A stretch of 64,000 bases of DNA from NCBI RefSeq assembly GCF_011392125.1, contig NZ_JAAJBU010000009.1, positions 62,001 to 126,000 on the forward strand, given 5' to 3'. This document shows, in pieces, positions 16,263 through 24,901 of the stretch (positions are counted from its first letter, which is position 1; the number at the start of each line of letters is the position of its first letter). The translations under genes and the position numbers were made by a program. The notes beneath the pieces were generated by a model. That model saw only the letters and a program-made list of their open reading frames with translations. It did not search any database and was not told the origin of the DNA. The DNA comes from Flavobacterium lotistagni (GTDB lineage: Bacteria > Bacteroidota > Bacteroidia > Flavobacteriales > Flavobacteriaceae).

Positions 16263-17762
16263 ATGAATGCCAACGCAACAGTGACTTTGCCGACTGAATT
16301 AGAACAGTATTTCAAGCAATTCCGCCAGAATATCATCGGAATCGACCAAGAATTCGTTTCGCCTTTCGGAAGCAAGAAAATTGTTTATACCGACTGGACT
16401 GCCAGTGGTCGTTTGTACCGCCCGATTGAGGAGAAAATGATGAACCAATTCGGCTCGTTTGTAGCCAATACACATACAGAGACTACCGCGACCGGAACGG
16501 TAATGACCTTGGCTTATCACCATGCTAGGCATATTATTAAGCACCATGTGAACGCCAGTGCAGACGATATCTTGATTACCGACGGTACCGGAATGACCGG
16601 AGTGGTCAATAAGTTTCAGCGGATTTTGGGATTGAAAGTGCCGGAAAACCTCAAACCTCACACCAACGTTCCTGAAAAAGACAAACCGATTGTGTTTATC
16701 TCGCACATGGAGCACCATTCAAATCAGACTTCATGGTTGGAAACCATTGCCGACGTAGTTGTGATTCCTGCTTGTGAAAAAGGGTTGTTCAATCTGGAGA
16801 CTTTTAAAAATTTGGTCCAGCAATACGAACATCGCCCCATTAAGATTGCGTCTATCACTTCTTGCTCGAATGTTACCGGAATCAAAACGCCTTATCATGA
16901 AGTGGCGAAAATTATGCATGACCACAACGGTTTGTGTTTTGTAGATTTCGCTTGTTCAGGGCCTTATGTGAAGATTGACATGCATCCGGCAGATCCTGAA
17001 TCTTACCTCGATGCGATTTTCTTTTCTCCGCATAAATTCTTGGGCGGTCCGGGCACTACGGGTGTTTTGGTGTTCAATAAAAAGTTGTACCGCAATATGG
17101 TTCCTGACAATCCGGGCGGTGGTACGGTTTCTTGGACGAATCCTTGGGGCGAACACAAATTCGTCGACAACATCGAAGATCGTGAAGACGGTGGAACTCC
17201 GGGTTTTCTGCAAGCGATTAAAACAGCACTCGCCATCCAACTCAAGGAGGAAATGGGTGTGGAGAACATCCTTAAAAGAGAACACGAACTCGTGGATTAT
17301 ATCTTTTCGGAACTCGGCAGTATCTCGAACATTAAGATTTTAGCTGGGCAACACCACGACCGTTTGGGCGTGATTTCATTCTATATCGATGAGTTGCATT
17401 TTAATTTGGGCGTAAAAATACTCAACGACCGTTTTGGCATCCAAACCCGCGGTGGTTGTAGTTGTGCCGGAACTTATGGGCATTATCTTTTGAATGTCGA
17501 TGTCGAGAAATCGCACCAACTGACTTGTCAGATTGATTCGGGCGAACTCATTGAAAAACCGGGTTGGATTAGAATGTCAATCCATCCGACAACAACCAAT
17601 GAAGAAATTCGCTTCGTTTGTGAAAGCATTAAAGCACTCGCGGCAAATCATGAAGTTTGGGGCAAGGAATACCAATACAATAAAAACTCGAACGAATTTG
17701 TTCACCATAATGCGCAACCCAGAGAAAAAGAAATGGTAGCGCGTTGGTTTAGTGAATTATAA
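16263..17762 (+). CDS. Class V-fold PLP-dependent aminotransferase / desulfurase-like
   Basis: A 499-residue PLP enzyme of fold type I, aminotransferase class V, related to cysteine desulfurases and selenocysteine lyases. The cofactor lysine is in FFSPHKFLGGPGTTG, the PLP-phosphate region is in DGTGMTG, and the Asp is in VDFACSGP. A Cys-Ser-Cys motif (RGGCSCAG) occupies the position where desulfurases place the loop with the persulfide cysteine, so a sulfur-transfer role is possible. It is longer than SufS (about 400 residues). The ATG at 16263 is preferred to TTG at 16242, which overlaps the promoter. No neighbouring suf or isc genes. Confidence 0.85.
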   Translation: MNANATVTLPTELEQYFKQFRQNIIGIDQEFVSPFGSKKIVYTDWTASGRLYRPIEEKMMNQFGSFVANTHTETTATGTVMTLAYHHARHIIKHHVNASADDILITDGTGMTGVVNKFQRILGLKVPENLKPHTNVPEKDKPIVFISHMEHHSNQTSWLETIADVVVIPACEKGLFNLETFKNLVQQYEHRPIKIASITSCSNVTGIKTPYHEVAKIMHDHNGLCFVDFACSGPYVKIDMHPADPESYLDAIFFSPHKFLGGPGTTGVLVFNKKLYRNMVPDNPGGGTVSWTNPWGEHKFVDNIEDREDGGTPGFLQAIKTALAIQLKEEMGVENILKREHELVDYIFSELGSISNIKILAGQHHDRLGVISFYIDELHFNLGVKILNDRFGIQTRGGCSCAGTYGHYLLNVDVEKSHQLTCQIDSGELIEKPGWIRMSIHPTTTNEEIRFVCESIKALAANHEVWGKEYQYNKNSNEFVHHNAQPREKEMVARWFSEL

Positions 17763-17783
17763 AAATCGAAAATAAACAGTAGA

Positions 17784-17814
17784 AAAAGTGTTTCAGCGGT
17801 GGAGCACTTTTTTT
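17784..17814. terminator. Bidirectional terminator
   Basis: Stem AAAAGTGTTTC / GGAGCACTTTT (with G-U pairs), T-run 17808-17814 and A-rich other side. It lies between the convergent PLP-enzyme and acyltransferase genes. Confidence 0.8.
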
Positions 17815-17820
17815 GTTGAA

Positions 17821-18693
17821 TTAACTTCTGCGGTGTTTCCAACGTTTGTGTGTCCAGAGGTAATATTCAGGCGCTTCGTAAATTTGTTGTTCTACTAATT
17901 TCAGGAATTGGTCGGTGATTTCATAATTAGGAACCGATTTGGCGTCGAGAGACAAAACCTCAAAACTGGCTTCATAAAATCCACGTTTAACCTTTCGCGT
18001 TCGCATGAAAATCACATTCATGTCGTATTTTTTGGCCAGCATTTCGGCGCCCGTATGTACCGGAACTTCAACGCCCATAAATTTTGCCCAATGAAACGCA
18101 GAGTTGAGTTTCGGTGATTGGTCTGAAGCGAAACCGTAGATGCTGAGCACTTTGTTCCGGTAGTTATGGCTGATGGTCGGAATCGTTTCTTTGGTGGTAA
18201 TCAAATAGGCTTTAAATCGCGAACGGATGTCGATTACCAATTTGTCAAAATACTTATTTCGAATGCGTTTGTAGATACCATAACTCTTGAAGTCTGTGTG
18301 AAAATTCATCGAGACGGCCCATTCGTAACTGGCGTAATGCGCACACATCAAAGCAATGCTTTTGTCTTTCTTTTCGAGTTCTTTATATACTTCCAAATTG
18401 CTAAAAGTGTAACGGCGCTCTATTTCTTTCTGTGAAATCGTCATCGTTTTGGCCATTTCGAGAAACAAGTCGCACATATGGTGGAAAAACTTCTTTTCGA
18501 TGGCCAAGCGTTCTTTTTCAGACAAATGCGGCAAGGCAATCGCCAGATTTTCGCGAACGGTTTTTTTGCGGTAGCCAATCAGGTAATAAACCACTGCGTA
18601 AATACAGTCAGAGAAGAAATAAAGCAGCCGGAAAGGCAACATTGACACCGACCAAAGTATAGGATAAATCAGAATGTAAATTAAAAATTGCAT
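17821..18693 (-). CDS. LpxL/HtrB-type lipid A acyltransferase
   Basis: A 290-residue inner-membrane lysophospholipid acyltransferase. An N-terminal hydrophobic helix (FLIYILIYPILW) anchors it and the HX4E catalytic motif is HYASYE, preceded by SIALMCA. The later block (RTRKVKRGFYEASFE) is also typical of the late acyltransferases that finish lipid A. The start is ATG 18693; TTG at 18711 lies inside the TATCTTTG promoter box (18709-18716) and would fall before the transcript start. The true acceptor (lipid A, ornithine lipid or another) cannot be told from sequence. Confidence 0.85.
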   Translation of the reverse strand: MQFLIYILIYPILWSVSMLPFRLLYFFSDCIYAVVYYLIGYRKKTVRENLAIALPHLSEKERLAIEKKFFHHMCDLFLEMAKTMTISQKEIERRYTFSNLEVYKELEKKDKSIALMCAHYASYEWAVSMNFHTDFKSYGIYKRIRNKYFDKLVIDIRSRFKAYLITTKETIPTISHNYRNKVLSIYGFASDQSPKLNSAFHWAKFMGVEVPVHTGAEMLAKKYDMNVIFMRTRKVKRGFYEASFEVLSLDAKSVPNYEITDQFLKLVEQQIYEAPEYYLWTHKRWKHRRS

Positions 18694-18708
18694 CCGCTCA
18701 AATTTGGG

Positions 18709-18716
18709 CAAAGATA
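18709..18716 (-). promoter_or_regulatory. Putative -7 box of the acyltransferase gene
   Basis: TATCTTTG on the minus strand, 15 bp before ATG 18693, implying a leader of about 10 nt. Confidence 0.5.
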
Positions 18717-18771
18717 CATTTTAAACGGTATTTTAAAAGTGTGCTTTAACATATGCTAGCAAAACTATTTC

Positions 18772-18779
18772 TATTTTTG
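18772..18779 (+). promoter_or_regulatory. Putative -7 box of the rhomboid gene
   Basis: TATTTTTG, 17 bp before the ATG at 18797. Divergent from the acyltransferase promoter; no clear -33 element. Confidence 0.45.
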
Positions 18780-18796
18780 CCGAAAATCTACGGTTT

Positions 18797-19438
18797 ATGA
18801 GTTATGTGCTTCTCTTGATTATTGTTGTCAACCTACTAGTGAGTTTTAAGGGTTTTGGCGATGAGTTTTTTTTCAGAAAATATGAGTTTCACATAGGAAG
18901 TATCCGCGCAGGCGAACACCTTCGAATGATTACTTCAGCTTTCTTGCATGTTGATATCGGGCATTTGTTTTTCAATATGTTTACCTTATATATGTTTGCG
19001 CCGGTGGTGATGGGTTGTTTAAACAATCTGTCTTTTTTGGTAATTTATTTCGGCAGTTTGGTTTTTGGCAGTTTGCTTACGCTGATTTTTCACAAAGATG
19101 AATACAGTTACAGAGCCGTTGGGGCTTCTGGTGCAGTAACAGGTGTTTTGTATTCGGCGATTTTGCTGCAGCCTGATATGAGTTTGTATTTGTTTTTCAT
19201 CCCAATCCCGATTCCCGCTTACCTTTTTGGTATTGGTTATTTGTTGTATTCGATTTACGGAATGAAAGCCAAGAACGACAACATCGGACATACGGCTCAT
19301 TTTGGCGGAGCTATTGGCGGTTACCTGATTACTATTCTCAAAGAACCTAGCATGATTACCGATAATACTTTTATGGTCGTTTTGCTGGCCATTCCGATTG
19401 TGATTTTATTTATTTTAGCAAAAACTGGAAAATTATAG
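18797..19438 (+). CDS. Rhomboid-family intramembrane serine protease
   Basis: A 213-residue polytopic membrane protein of the minimal six-helix rhomboid type. The HxxxN-like segment HVDIGHLFFNMFTLY sits in helix 2, the catalytic Ser is S111 in GASGAVTG, and the catalytic His is H168 in AHFGGAIGG. The dyad is complete, so it should cleave membrane-protein substrates within the bilayer. ATG at 18797 directly precedes the first helix. It stands alone, divergent from the acyltransferase gene, 49 bp before a SIMPL-protein gene. Substrates are unknown. Confidence 0.9.
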   Translation: MSYVLLLIIVVNLLVSFKGFGDEFFFRKYEFHIGSIRAGEHLRMITSAFLHVDIGHLFFNMFTLYMFAPVVMGCLNNLSFLVIYFGSLVFGSLLTLIFHKDEYSYRAVGASGAVTGVLYSAILLQPDMSLYLFFIPIPIPAYLFGIGYLLYSIYGMKAKNDNIGHTAHFGGAIGGYLITILKEPSMITDNTFMVVLLAIPIVILFILAKTGKL

Positions 19439-19487
19439 TGGCATGTGTTTTGGTAACCGAGCCACAAAATTTTAAAACCTAATAATC

Positions 19488-20183
19488 ATGAGAAAATCAG
19501 CTTTAATTCTATTCGCCGCGTTTAGTGGCCTGATGCAAGCCCAAGAAATCAAGCAAATCCCTACCGTAAATGTGTCAGGTGAGGGCAAAATAAAAGTAGC
19601 ACCGGACCAAGCGTCAATTTCAATTTCGGTTGAAACTAAAGGAGCAAAAGCTATCGATGTTAAAAAGGAAAACGACACCAAGATCGACGCAGTACTCAAA
19701 TACATCAAGAAAATGAACATCGCTAAGGAGGATTTCCAAACCCAGCGCGTTTCGATGTATCCTAATTACGATTATGAGAAAAAGAAAACCAGTTATATCG
19801 CTACCCAAACCGTAATTGTATTGCTCAAAGACCTTAACAAATACGATGCATTGATGGACGGATTAGTAGATTTAGGCATCAACCGAATTGACAACGTGGA
19901 ATTTAAATCGTCTAAAATAGACCAGTTGCAGTCCGATGCCCGAAAGCTCGCCATTAAAGATGCGAAAGCCAAAGCTGAAGATTTTGTTTCGGTGTTGAAC
20001 CAAAAAGTAGGGAAGGCGCTCACAATTTCTGACAATTCCCAAATCAATTATCCGCCAAGGCCCATGTATGAAATGAAAACCATGGCTATGGCTGATGGCG
20101 GTGGTGGCGCACCGAGAGAAACTTTAGCTACCGGAGAAATTGAATTGGTGGTCAATGTAAGTGTGAGTTTTGTGCTCGAATAG
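19488..20183 (+). CDS. SIMPL-domain (DUF541) secreted protein
   Basis: A 231-residue periplasmic protein of the SIMPL/DUF541 family. It has a signal peptide (SALILFAAFSGLM, cleavage after MQAQ), then the typical start of the domain, PTVNVSGEGKIKVAPDQASI, and a long mixed alpha/beta region with repeated Lys/Asp-rich helices. Family members form oligomeric rings and have been linked to outer-membrane or stress roles in some bacteria; the role here is unknown. A small Gly-rich stretch (ADGGGGAPRE) lies near the C-terminus. A strong terminator follows at 20205-20232. Confidence 0.88.
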   Translation: MRKSALILFAAFSGLMQAQEIKQIPTVNVSGEGKIKVAPDQASISISVETKGAKAIDVKKENDTKIDAVLKYIKKMNIAKEDFQTQRVSMYPNYDYEKKKTSYIATQTVIVLLKDLNKYDALMDGLVDLGINRIDNVEFKSSKIDQLQSDARKLAIKDAKAKAEDFVSVLNQKVGKALTISDNSQINYPPRPMYEMKTMAMADGGGGAPRETLATGEIELVVNVSVSFVLE

Positions 20184-20204
20184 CCCAAAGCAGTAAATAA
20201 CAAG

Positions 20205-20232
20205 AACCGTTTCTAAATGAAGCGGTTTTTTT
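20205..20232 (+). terminator. Rho-independent terminator
   Basis: AACCGTTTC - TAAAT - GAAGCGGTT stem (one G-U pair) followed by a 7-base T-run, just after the SIMPL gene. Confidence 0.85.
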
Positions 20233-20384
20233 ATGTCGATAAACGGCAGCATATTTCTTAAAAAATGCGCTTTAACGTTTTTATGGGTTAGTTGCAGAAG
20301 AAAAACGGTGGGTGATTCAGATGTGTATAATATTGTATCTGAATATCAAAGATCCCAAATCTAGATTTTTAAAATGCTTAACCT

Positions 20385-21260
20385 ATGAAAACAAAATTAT
20401 TTTTTGCCGCCTTTGGGCTTTTCCTATTTTCCCAATCTATTGCGGCCCAAGAGTATCATCCGATGCTTAACAATTCTTCGTGGATTTTACGCGACTATGT
20501 TTCTTGTTGCCGATTGCCTCAAACCTGGACTATACCAGCCGGTGAAGATGTTTTGGTCGGCGATCATACGTACAAAAAGTTTGTCAATAGCTCGTCTGCT
20601 TCTGGCAATGGTTCGTTTATTTACTTGAGAGAAGATGAAGATGCGAGAAAAGTTTATTCTTTGGTCAATAATACTGAAGTGGTGCTGTATGATTTTAGCT
20701 TATTGCCGGGCGATGTCTTTGAAGATTTTAATGTGTCTGTAGATTACGTCGAATTCAACGGACTTTCCCGCAAGAGAATTACCCTTACTCGTTACGATGA
20801 AAACTACAATATTAACCTGACACAAGTTTGGATTGAAGGCGTGGGCAGCCCAGCGCATCCTTTTAAACCTACTATTAATATGTACAACGCTTTATCTTCA
20901 AGTGGCGGAAGAAGTGTTAATTTAGTTTGCAGTTTCCAAGACGGACAGCATATTTATGGAGCTGACGATTGCGAAACTTTGCGGTTGGGAAACGATGAGT
21001 TTGACGTGATTGAAACTACAGAAATTCTCTTTGCACCAAATCCGGTGGAGAATGAACTAACGATCATCGCTTCAGTATCGTTGGAGAATGCTACCTTCAA
21101 GCTTTTTAACTCGCAAGGGCAGTTGGTTCGTGAGGTTCAACATATGGCTGGTTACCAAAACATCATATACAAAGACAAGCTCAGCAGCGGCTTTTATTTT
21201 GGGCAGTTGCTCGACAGCAGCGGAAATTTATTGAAAAGTGGAAAGATTCTTATAAAATAA
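20385..21260 (+). CDS. Secreted protein with T9SS type A sorting domain
   Basis: A 291-residue exported protein. It has a signal peptide (LFFAAFGLFLFSQS, cleavage after IAAQ), a middle region of about 190 residues with no domain that I recognise (two CC/C pairs, SCCRLPQTW), and a C-terminal type IX sorting domain of about 75 residues: APNPVENELTI, then FKLFNSQGQLV, then the final LLKSGKILIK. That domain directs passage through the type IX system and usually attachment at the surface. It is monocistronic; a long hairpin after it (21292-21349) terminates both this and the converging gene. Confidence 0.88.
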   Translation: MKTKLFFAAFGLFLFSQSIAAQEYHPMLNNSSWILRDYVSCCRLPQTWTIPAGEDVLVGDHTYKKFVNSSSASGNGSFIYLREDEDARKVYSLVNNTEVVLYDFSLLPGDVFEDFNVSVDYVEFNGLSRKRITLTRYDENYNINLTQVWIEGVGSPAHPFKPTINMYNALSSSGGRSVNLVCSFQDGQHIYGADDCETLRLGNDEFDVIETTEILFAPNPVENELTIIASVSLENATFKLFNSQGQLVREVQHMAGYQNIIYKDKLSSGFYFGQLLDSSGNLLKSGKILIK

Positions 21261-21291
21261 GGCTTTGTAACCTTTTACCATAACAAAATAT

Positions 21292-21349
21292 AAATGGTTC
21301 TTCTAAGAATTAACTCAATTATTAATTCTTGGAAAGGACCATTTTTTTA
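21292..21349. terminator. Long bidirectional terminator overlapping a 3' end
   Basis: Outer arms AAATGGTTC / GGACCATTT, inner arms AAGAATTAA / TTAATTCTT, T-run at 21343-21349. The right half lies inside the last codons of the converging minus-strand gene. Confidence 0.8.
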
Positions 21350-21702
21350 ATCCGTTCATTACTAATGTAGGGGTATTTTTTCTTGTGTACCTCAATAAAC
21401 TGACAAGGATAATCATCATCATAATCTGTAATGAATACGTTTATATTGTTGTAAAAAGAGTAACCTCTGTAACCTTCCGGAATTTCTTCAGCAGTTACCC
21501 ACTGGCCATCTTCTTTAAAATAGTAAATACTTTTATAAGTGTCGAAATAAGCCTCAAGGTTCGGAAAATAATAGTACCGCACATGGCATTTCGTTACCGG
21601 GTCTATTAGTGGCGTGGATTTGTTCTCGTATTTTGATTTTTGCGCAAAACCCGAAAAGCCCAACCCCAACACTAATATGATAATCGATAGTTTCGTTTTC
21701 AT
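21322..21702 (-). CDS. Small secreted protein of unknown function
   Basis: A 126-residue protein. The start ATG at 21702 gives a signal peptide (TKLSIIILVLGLGFSGF, cleavage after FAQ); the longer reading from 21759 puts 19 hydrophilic residues ahead of it and is less likely. The mature part is about 105 residues, rich in Tyr, Lys and Asp, with two cysteines (VTKCHVRYYY and YPCQFIEVH). I recognise no family. It is monocistronic and its 3' end overlaps a bidirectional terminator. Confidence 0.7.
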   Translation of the reverse strand: MKTKLSIIILVLGLGFSGFAQKSKYENKSTPLIDPVTKCHVRYYYFPNLEAYFDTYKSIYYFKEDGQWVTAEEIPEGYRGYSFYNNINVFITDYDDDYPCQFIEVHKKKYPYISNERIKKMVLSKN

Positions 21703-21922
21703 GATACTCGAATTTTGAATCTGCCAATTAAATGCGCGTTTCAATATCTCGTTTTTCATAACTCATTGATGGTGTAAATGTAAAAAAATGTTTTTAAAAA
21801 ATAGATTAAAGGTTAAAAAACATCGATAAAATGCATTTTTTTAGTTTAAAAGTAGTTTAAATATTACAATTATTTAGGTTTGTCAATACCGGTAATATTG
21901 GACTGCTTTGTTATGTTGGAAA

Positions 21923-22504
21923 TTAAAATTGCAGTAGTTTTTGGTACACTTTGTCTATTGGCAATCCCATTACGTTTGGGTACGATCCTTCGATTTTCGA
22001 CACGCCGATATATCCAATCCATTCTTGGATACCGTAACTTCCAGCTTTGTCGTAAGGATGGTATTGATTGAGATAGTATTTTATTTCATCATCTGATAAA
22101 TGGTGCATAATCACTTGGGTTTGCTCTGAAATGACTTCAGTGTGCGCCAATGTTTTGAAGCAAACAGAAGTAATTACCGTATGGGTTTTTCCCGATAACG
22201 ACCGAAGCATTCGAAACGCGTCTTCAAAGTCTTTTGGTTTCCCGAGCGCTTGATTCTCGTGCCAGACGATAGTGTCGCTAGTAATCAAAATTTCATTTTC
22301 AGCCAATTCGCCCTCGAAAGCAGTACTTTTTAAAACCGCCAAATAATTGGTAATTGCTTCTGCTTTGAGTTCGGGCGGGTAAATTTCTTCGACTTCCTTA
22401 AGCCTGATTTCAAAATCGACATTGAGGTCTTTCAGAAACTGCTGCCTGCGTGGCGAACCCGAAGCCAAAATCAGTTTATGGTTTTTAAGTTTTTCTTTAA
22501 GCAT
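21923..22504 (-). CDS. maf: Maf-family nucleotide pyrophosphatase
   Basis: A 193-residue house-cleaning pyrophosphatase that hydrolyses non-canonical or modified nucleoside triphosphates such as dTTP/UTP analogues. The N-terminal LILASGSPRRQQFL is the phosphate-binding motif, followed by SDTIVWHENQALGKP and the late block YDKAGSYGIQEWIG. It is the last gene of a four-gene minus operon (DUF2520, KdsC-like, UbiA, Maf) and overlaps the UbiA gene by 8 bp. Which Maf subfamily (YhdE-like or YceF-like) it belongs to is not certain; the SYGIQ motif suggests the dTTPase/UTPase type. Confidence 0.93.
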   Translation of the reverse strand: MLKEKLKNHKLILASGSPRRQQFLKDLNVDFEIRLKEVEEIYPPELKAEAITNYLAVLKSTAFEGELAENEILITSDTIVWHENQALGKPKDFEDAFRMLRSLSGKTHTVITSVCFKTLAHTEVISEQTQVIMHHLSDDEIKYYLNQYHPYDKAGSYGIQEWIGYIGVSKIEGSYPNVMGLPIDKVYQKLLQF

Positions 22505-23429
22505 GGTGTTTTATATTGTAAGCCACTATTGCTATAGACAATATTCCAAATAGTAAAACCAATTTCAAAACATTGCTCAAATGTCCAAAATCTTTAGTGT
22601 TTTTCGCCGTCCATAACTTAATAGTGAAATAGAGTAGAGGGCCAACTACAAAGAGCAAAGTGTAGCCCATTGTAAGGTATAATTTACTCACAGCGAAATA
22701 CTCATTAGTATAGTAAAGCAAAATGGCAATCGGAATGAAACTCAATGCAAATACGACTTTTGAAGTTCTGGCCACACCTAAAACTATTGGAAGTGTGCTC
22801 ATGCCTTGGTTGTAATCGCCATTAACATCTTGTAAATCTTTTACAATTTCGCGAATGAAATTAACGATGAAAGCAAAAATCGCATAATCGAGCAAGATCG
22901 AAAACAGCACCGCCATTTCCTTCTGATTGCCTTCGTATGTGGCTGGGTATAAATCAAAAATCCCGATGATAATCACACTGAACGAAAGCAGCATGGCAAC
23001 AATTACGTTTCCGACGAGTAAGGTTTGTTTCAGACTTGTCGCATACAAATAAAGTAGGGCTGCAATCAAAATGAAAATCGTTGCAAAACCAGGCTTCATA
23101 ATTACATTCGACAAATAAAAACCAATACCTACTCCAACAATATTGAGCGCCACATAAATGTTATACGCGGTAGCTTCTGAAATCGATTGCCCGATCATTA
23201 CGCGTTGCGGCTTGTTCTCGGCATCAGTCTGTTGGTCAAAAATGTCGTTAATTACATAACCACCTGCTGCAATGAGCACTGTCGAAAACACCAACAAAAT
23301 ATATTGCCAATCGGCCAATGACAAAGGCACATTTTGCCATTTCAGAAATCCGTAGCGGAAAATGAGTTGCATCAAAGCCAGCATTAATAAATTCTGGTAG
23401 CGAATCAGTTTAAAAAAGGAAATTATCAA
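22497..23429 (-). CDS. UbiA-family prenyltransferase (GGGP geranylgeranyltransferase-like)
   Basis: A 310-residue integral membrane protein with about eight or nine helices. It carries both Asp motifs of the UbiA superfamily: NDIFDQQTDAENKPQ near residue 62 and DLQDVNGDYNQG near residue 195. Flavobacterial members are usually annotated as geranylgeranylglycerol-phosphate geranylgeranyltransferase; the substrate here is inferred from that. The start must be TTG at 23429 (or ATT next to it): an in-frame TAG stands two codons upstream and no ATG fits. It overlaps maf by 8 bp and follows the phosphatase gene by 25 bp. Confidence 0.85.
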   Translation of the reverse strand: MIISFFKLIRYQNLLMLALMQLIFRYGFLKWQNVPLSLADWQYILLVFSTVLIAAGGYVINDIFDQQTDAENKPQRVMIGQSISEATAYNIYVALNIVGVGIGFYLSNVIMKPGFATIFILIAALLYLYATSLKQTLLVGNVIVAMLLSFSVIIIGIFDLYPATYEGNQKEMAVLFSILLDYAIFAFIVNFIREIVKDLQDVNGDYNQGMSTLPIVLGVARTSKVVFALSFIPIAILLYYTNEYFAVSKLYLTMGYTLLFVVGPLLYFTIKLWTAKNTKDFGHLSNVLKLVLLFGILSIAIVAYNIKHHA

Positions 23430-23454
23430 AATCTAAAAATATTAATGAAAGTTA

Positions 23455-23982
23455 CTAATCGTGTTTCCCGTTGTAGTACAAATGCCATTTCCCTTGTACT
23501 TTCATGACTTGCTCAATCACTTCGCGAACTGCGCCTCGGCCACCATTTTTGTGCGAAACATATTTAGAAATCGCTTTGATTTCCGGACTCGCATCTTGTG
23601 GACAAACCGGCAAACCAACCAATTGCATCACGTGATAATCCGGAATGTCATCGCCCATATACAAAACTTGTTCAGGTTGAATGTGATAGAGTTCAATATA
23701 TTCCTTGAAGGTTTCTACTTTGTCGGGTGAAGCCAAATGAATGTCGGTCACGCCCAAATTCCTGAGCCTGATGCGCACGCCTTCGTTATTGCCACCCGAA
23801 ATAATGCAAACATGATAACCACTTTCGAGCGCGGCTTTAATGGCAAAACCGTCGCGGATGTTCATAATGCGCAACATTTCTCCTGTTGGAGTAACATGAA
23901 CCGAACTATCGGTAAGTACACCATCTACATCAAGGATGAAAGTCGTGATTTGGTTCAGGATTTCTTTATAATTTTTATTCAT
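23455..23982 (-). CDS. KdsC-like HAD phosphatase
   Basis: A 175-residue HAD-superfamily phosphatase of the cap-less KdsC type, which removes phosphate from 3-deoxy-D-manno-octulosonate 8-phosphate in LPS core synthesis. Motif I is DVDGVLTDSS (nucleophile Asp and acid/base Asp), motif II Ser is in IISGGN, and motif IV is in YMGDDIPDYHVM. The short length and the GVLTD form favour KdsC over other HAD enzymes, but no kdsA or kdsD is nearby. It overlaps the DUF2520 gene by 8 bp in the same operon. Confidence 0.87.
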   Translation of the reverse strand: MNKNYKEILNQITTFILDVDGVLTDSSVHVTPTGEMLRIMNIRDGFAIKAALESGYHVCIISGGNNEGVRIRLRNLGVTDIHLASPDKVETFKEYIELYHIQPEQVLYMGDDIPDYHVMQLVGLPVCPQDASPEIKAISKYVSHKNGGRGAVREVIEQVMKVQGKWHLYYNGKHD

Positions 23983-24724
23983 GCGTTTGAATGGATTTGG
24001 TCAGTAAGGAATAAATAGCCTTTTGCGATCCGTCGAGGATTTCTAAATGGCTGTCGATGGTTTGCTGGTCGTTGCGTTTGGCCGGCCCAGTTTGCGCTTG
24101 CGAAGGTGTAAGTACTTTAATCTTGGCTGCGGTTTCTTCAATTAACGGTTTTAAAATATCGAACGGTAATTGATGTTGCTCGCAAATATCTGCACCAATT
24201 TGATACAGATGGTTGGTAAAATTGCAAACAAAAACTGCCGCTACATGCAGTGCTTTTCGCTGCTCCGAATTGATTTCGAATACCTGATTAGATATGGCGC
24301 CAGCCACTTTCTTGACTATCGCAGCATCTTTTTGGCGCTGGGTTTCTACGCCGATAGGAACACTTTTAAAATCAACAGGTTTTCCTTTTGTGAAAGTCTG
24401 CAGCGGATAGAACACGGCTTTGCGATGTTTGTCAGCCAGTAGATTCATGGCCACGCTTCCCGATGTATGTGCTACAAGTTGTTCTTGTAAAGGAATTTGC
24501 GCAGCAACTTCTGCAATCGCTTGATCGGTTACAGCAATAATGAAAAGGTCAACGGCTTGTAGTTGGTGATAATCAGAGATGATTTGATTGTCAGCCAGTT
24601 CGCAAGACAATGATGCTTTACGGCGAACCAGCACCTGAACCAACTCAATATCAGCGGATTTTGTGAACGCCGAAACCAAGTGTTGTGCGACATTTCCCGA
24701 ACCAATGATGCTCACTCTAATCAT
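23975..24724 (-). CDS. Rossmann-like / DUF2520 oxidoreductase-like protein
   Basis: A 249-residue protein with an N-terminal NAD(P)-binding Rossmann fold (VSIIGSGNVAQHL) and a C-terminal helical DUF2520 domain (HVAAVFVCNFTNHLYQIG, then LPFDILKPLIEETA). It resembles pyrroline-5-carboxylate reductase and 6-phosphogluconate dehydrogenase folds, but its reaction is not known. It leads the operon with the KdsC-like, UbiA and Maf genes. The promoter at 24729-24757 sits so close that the mRNA probably begins at or within a base or two of this ATG. Confidence 0.88.
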   Translation of the reverse strand: MIRVSIIGSGNVAQHLVSAFTKSADIELVQVLVRRKASLSCELADNQIISDYHQLQAVDLFIIAVTDQAIAEVAAQIPLQEQLVAHTSGSVAMNLLADKHRKAVFYPLQTFTKGKPVDFKSVPIGVETQRQKDAAIVKKVAGAISNQVFEINSEQRKALHVAAVFVCNFTNHLYQIGADICEQHQLPFDILKPLIEETAAKIKVLTPSQAQTGPAKRNDQQTIDSHLEILDGSQKAIYSLLTKSIQTHE

Positions 24725-24728
24725 GCCG

Positions 24729-24757
24729 CAAAATTATTCAAAAAACCCAGCAATCAA
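24729..24757 (-). promoter_or_regulatory. Promoter of the DUF2520-kdsC-ubiA-maf operon
   Basis: Minus strand TTG (24755-24757), 18-bp spacer, TAATTTTG (24729-24736). Both elements fit the Bacteroidota consensus. Only 4 bp separate the -7 box from the ATG, so the transcript should be leaderless. Confidence 0.65.
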
Positions 24758-24861
24758 AAGCAATTTGGTAATAAACTTTGAGGTTTGTCATCGGCTTCCA
24801 TAATTCATAAAAATCACTTAAAATCTACAGTCTATCGAAAGTAAAAACCAACATTTTTGCC

Positions 24862-24869
24862 TACTTTTG
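24862..24869 (+). promoter_or_regulatory. Putative -7 box of the ResB-CcsA gene
   Basis: TACTTTTG, 32 bp before ATG 24902. An in-frame TTG at 24857 is upstream of this box and is therefore not the start. Confidence 0.5.
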
Positions 24870-24901
24870 GCCTGACTTTTTTTAAATGCAAATTCCCACT
24901 G

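Noticed and set aside
19438-19465. GTGGC/GCCAC hairpin between the rhomboid and SIMPL genes
   Set aside because: Five-base arms with a long loop and no T-run; could be chance.
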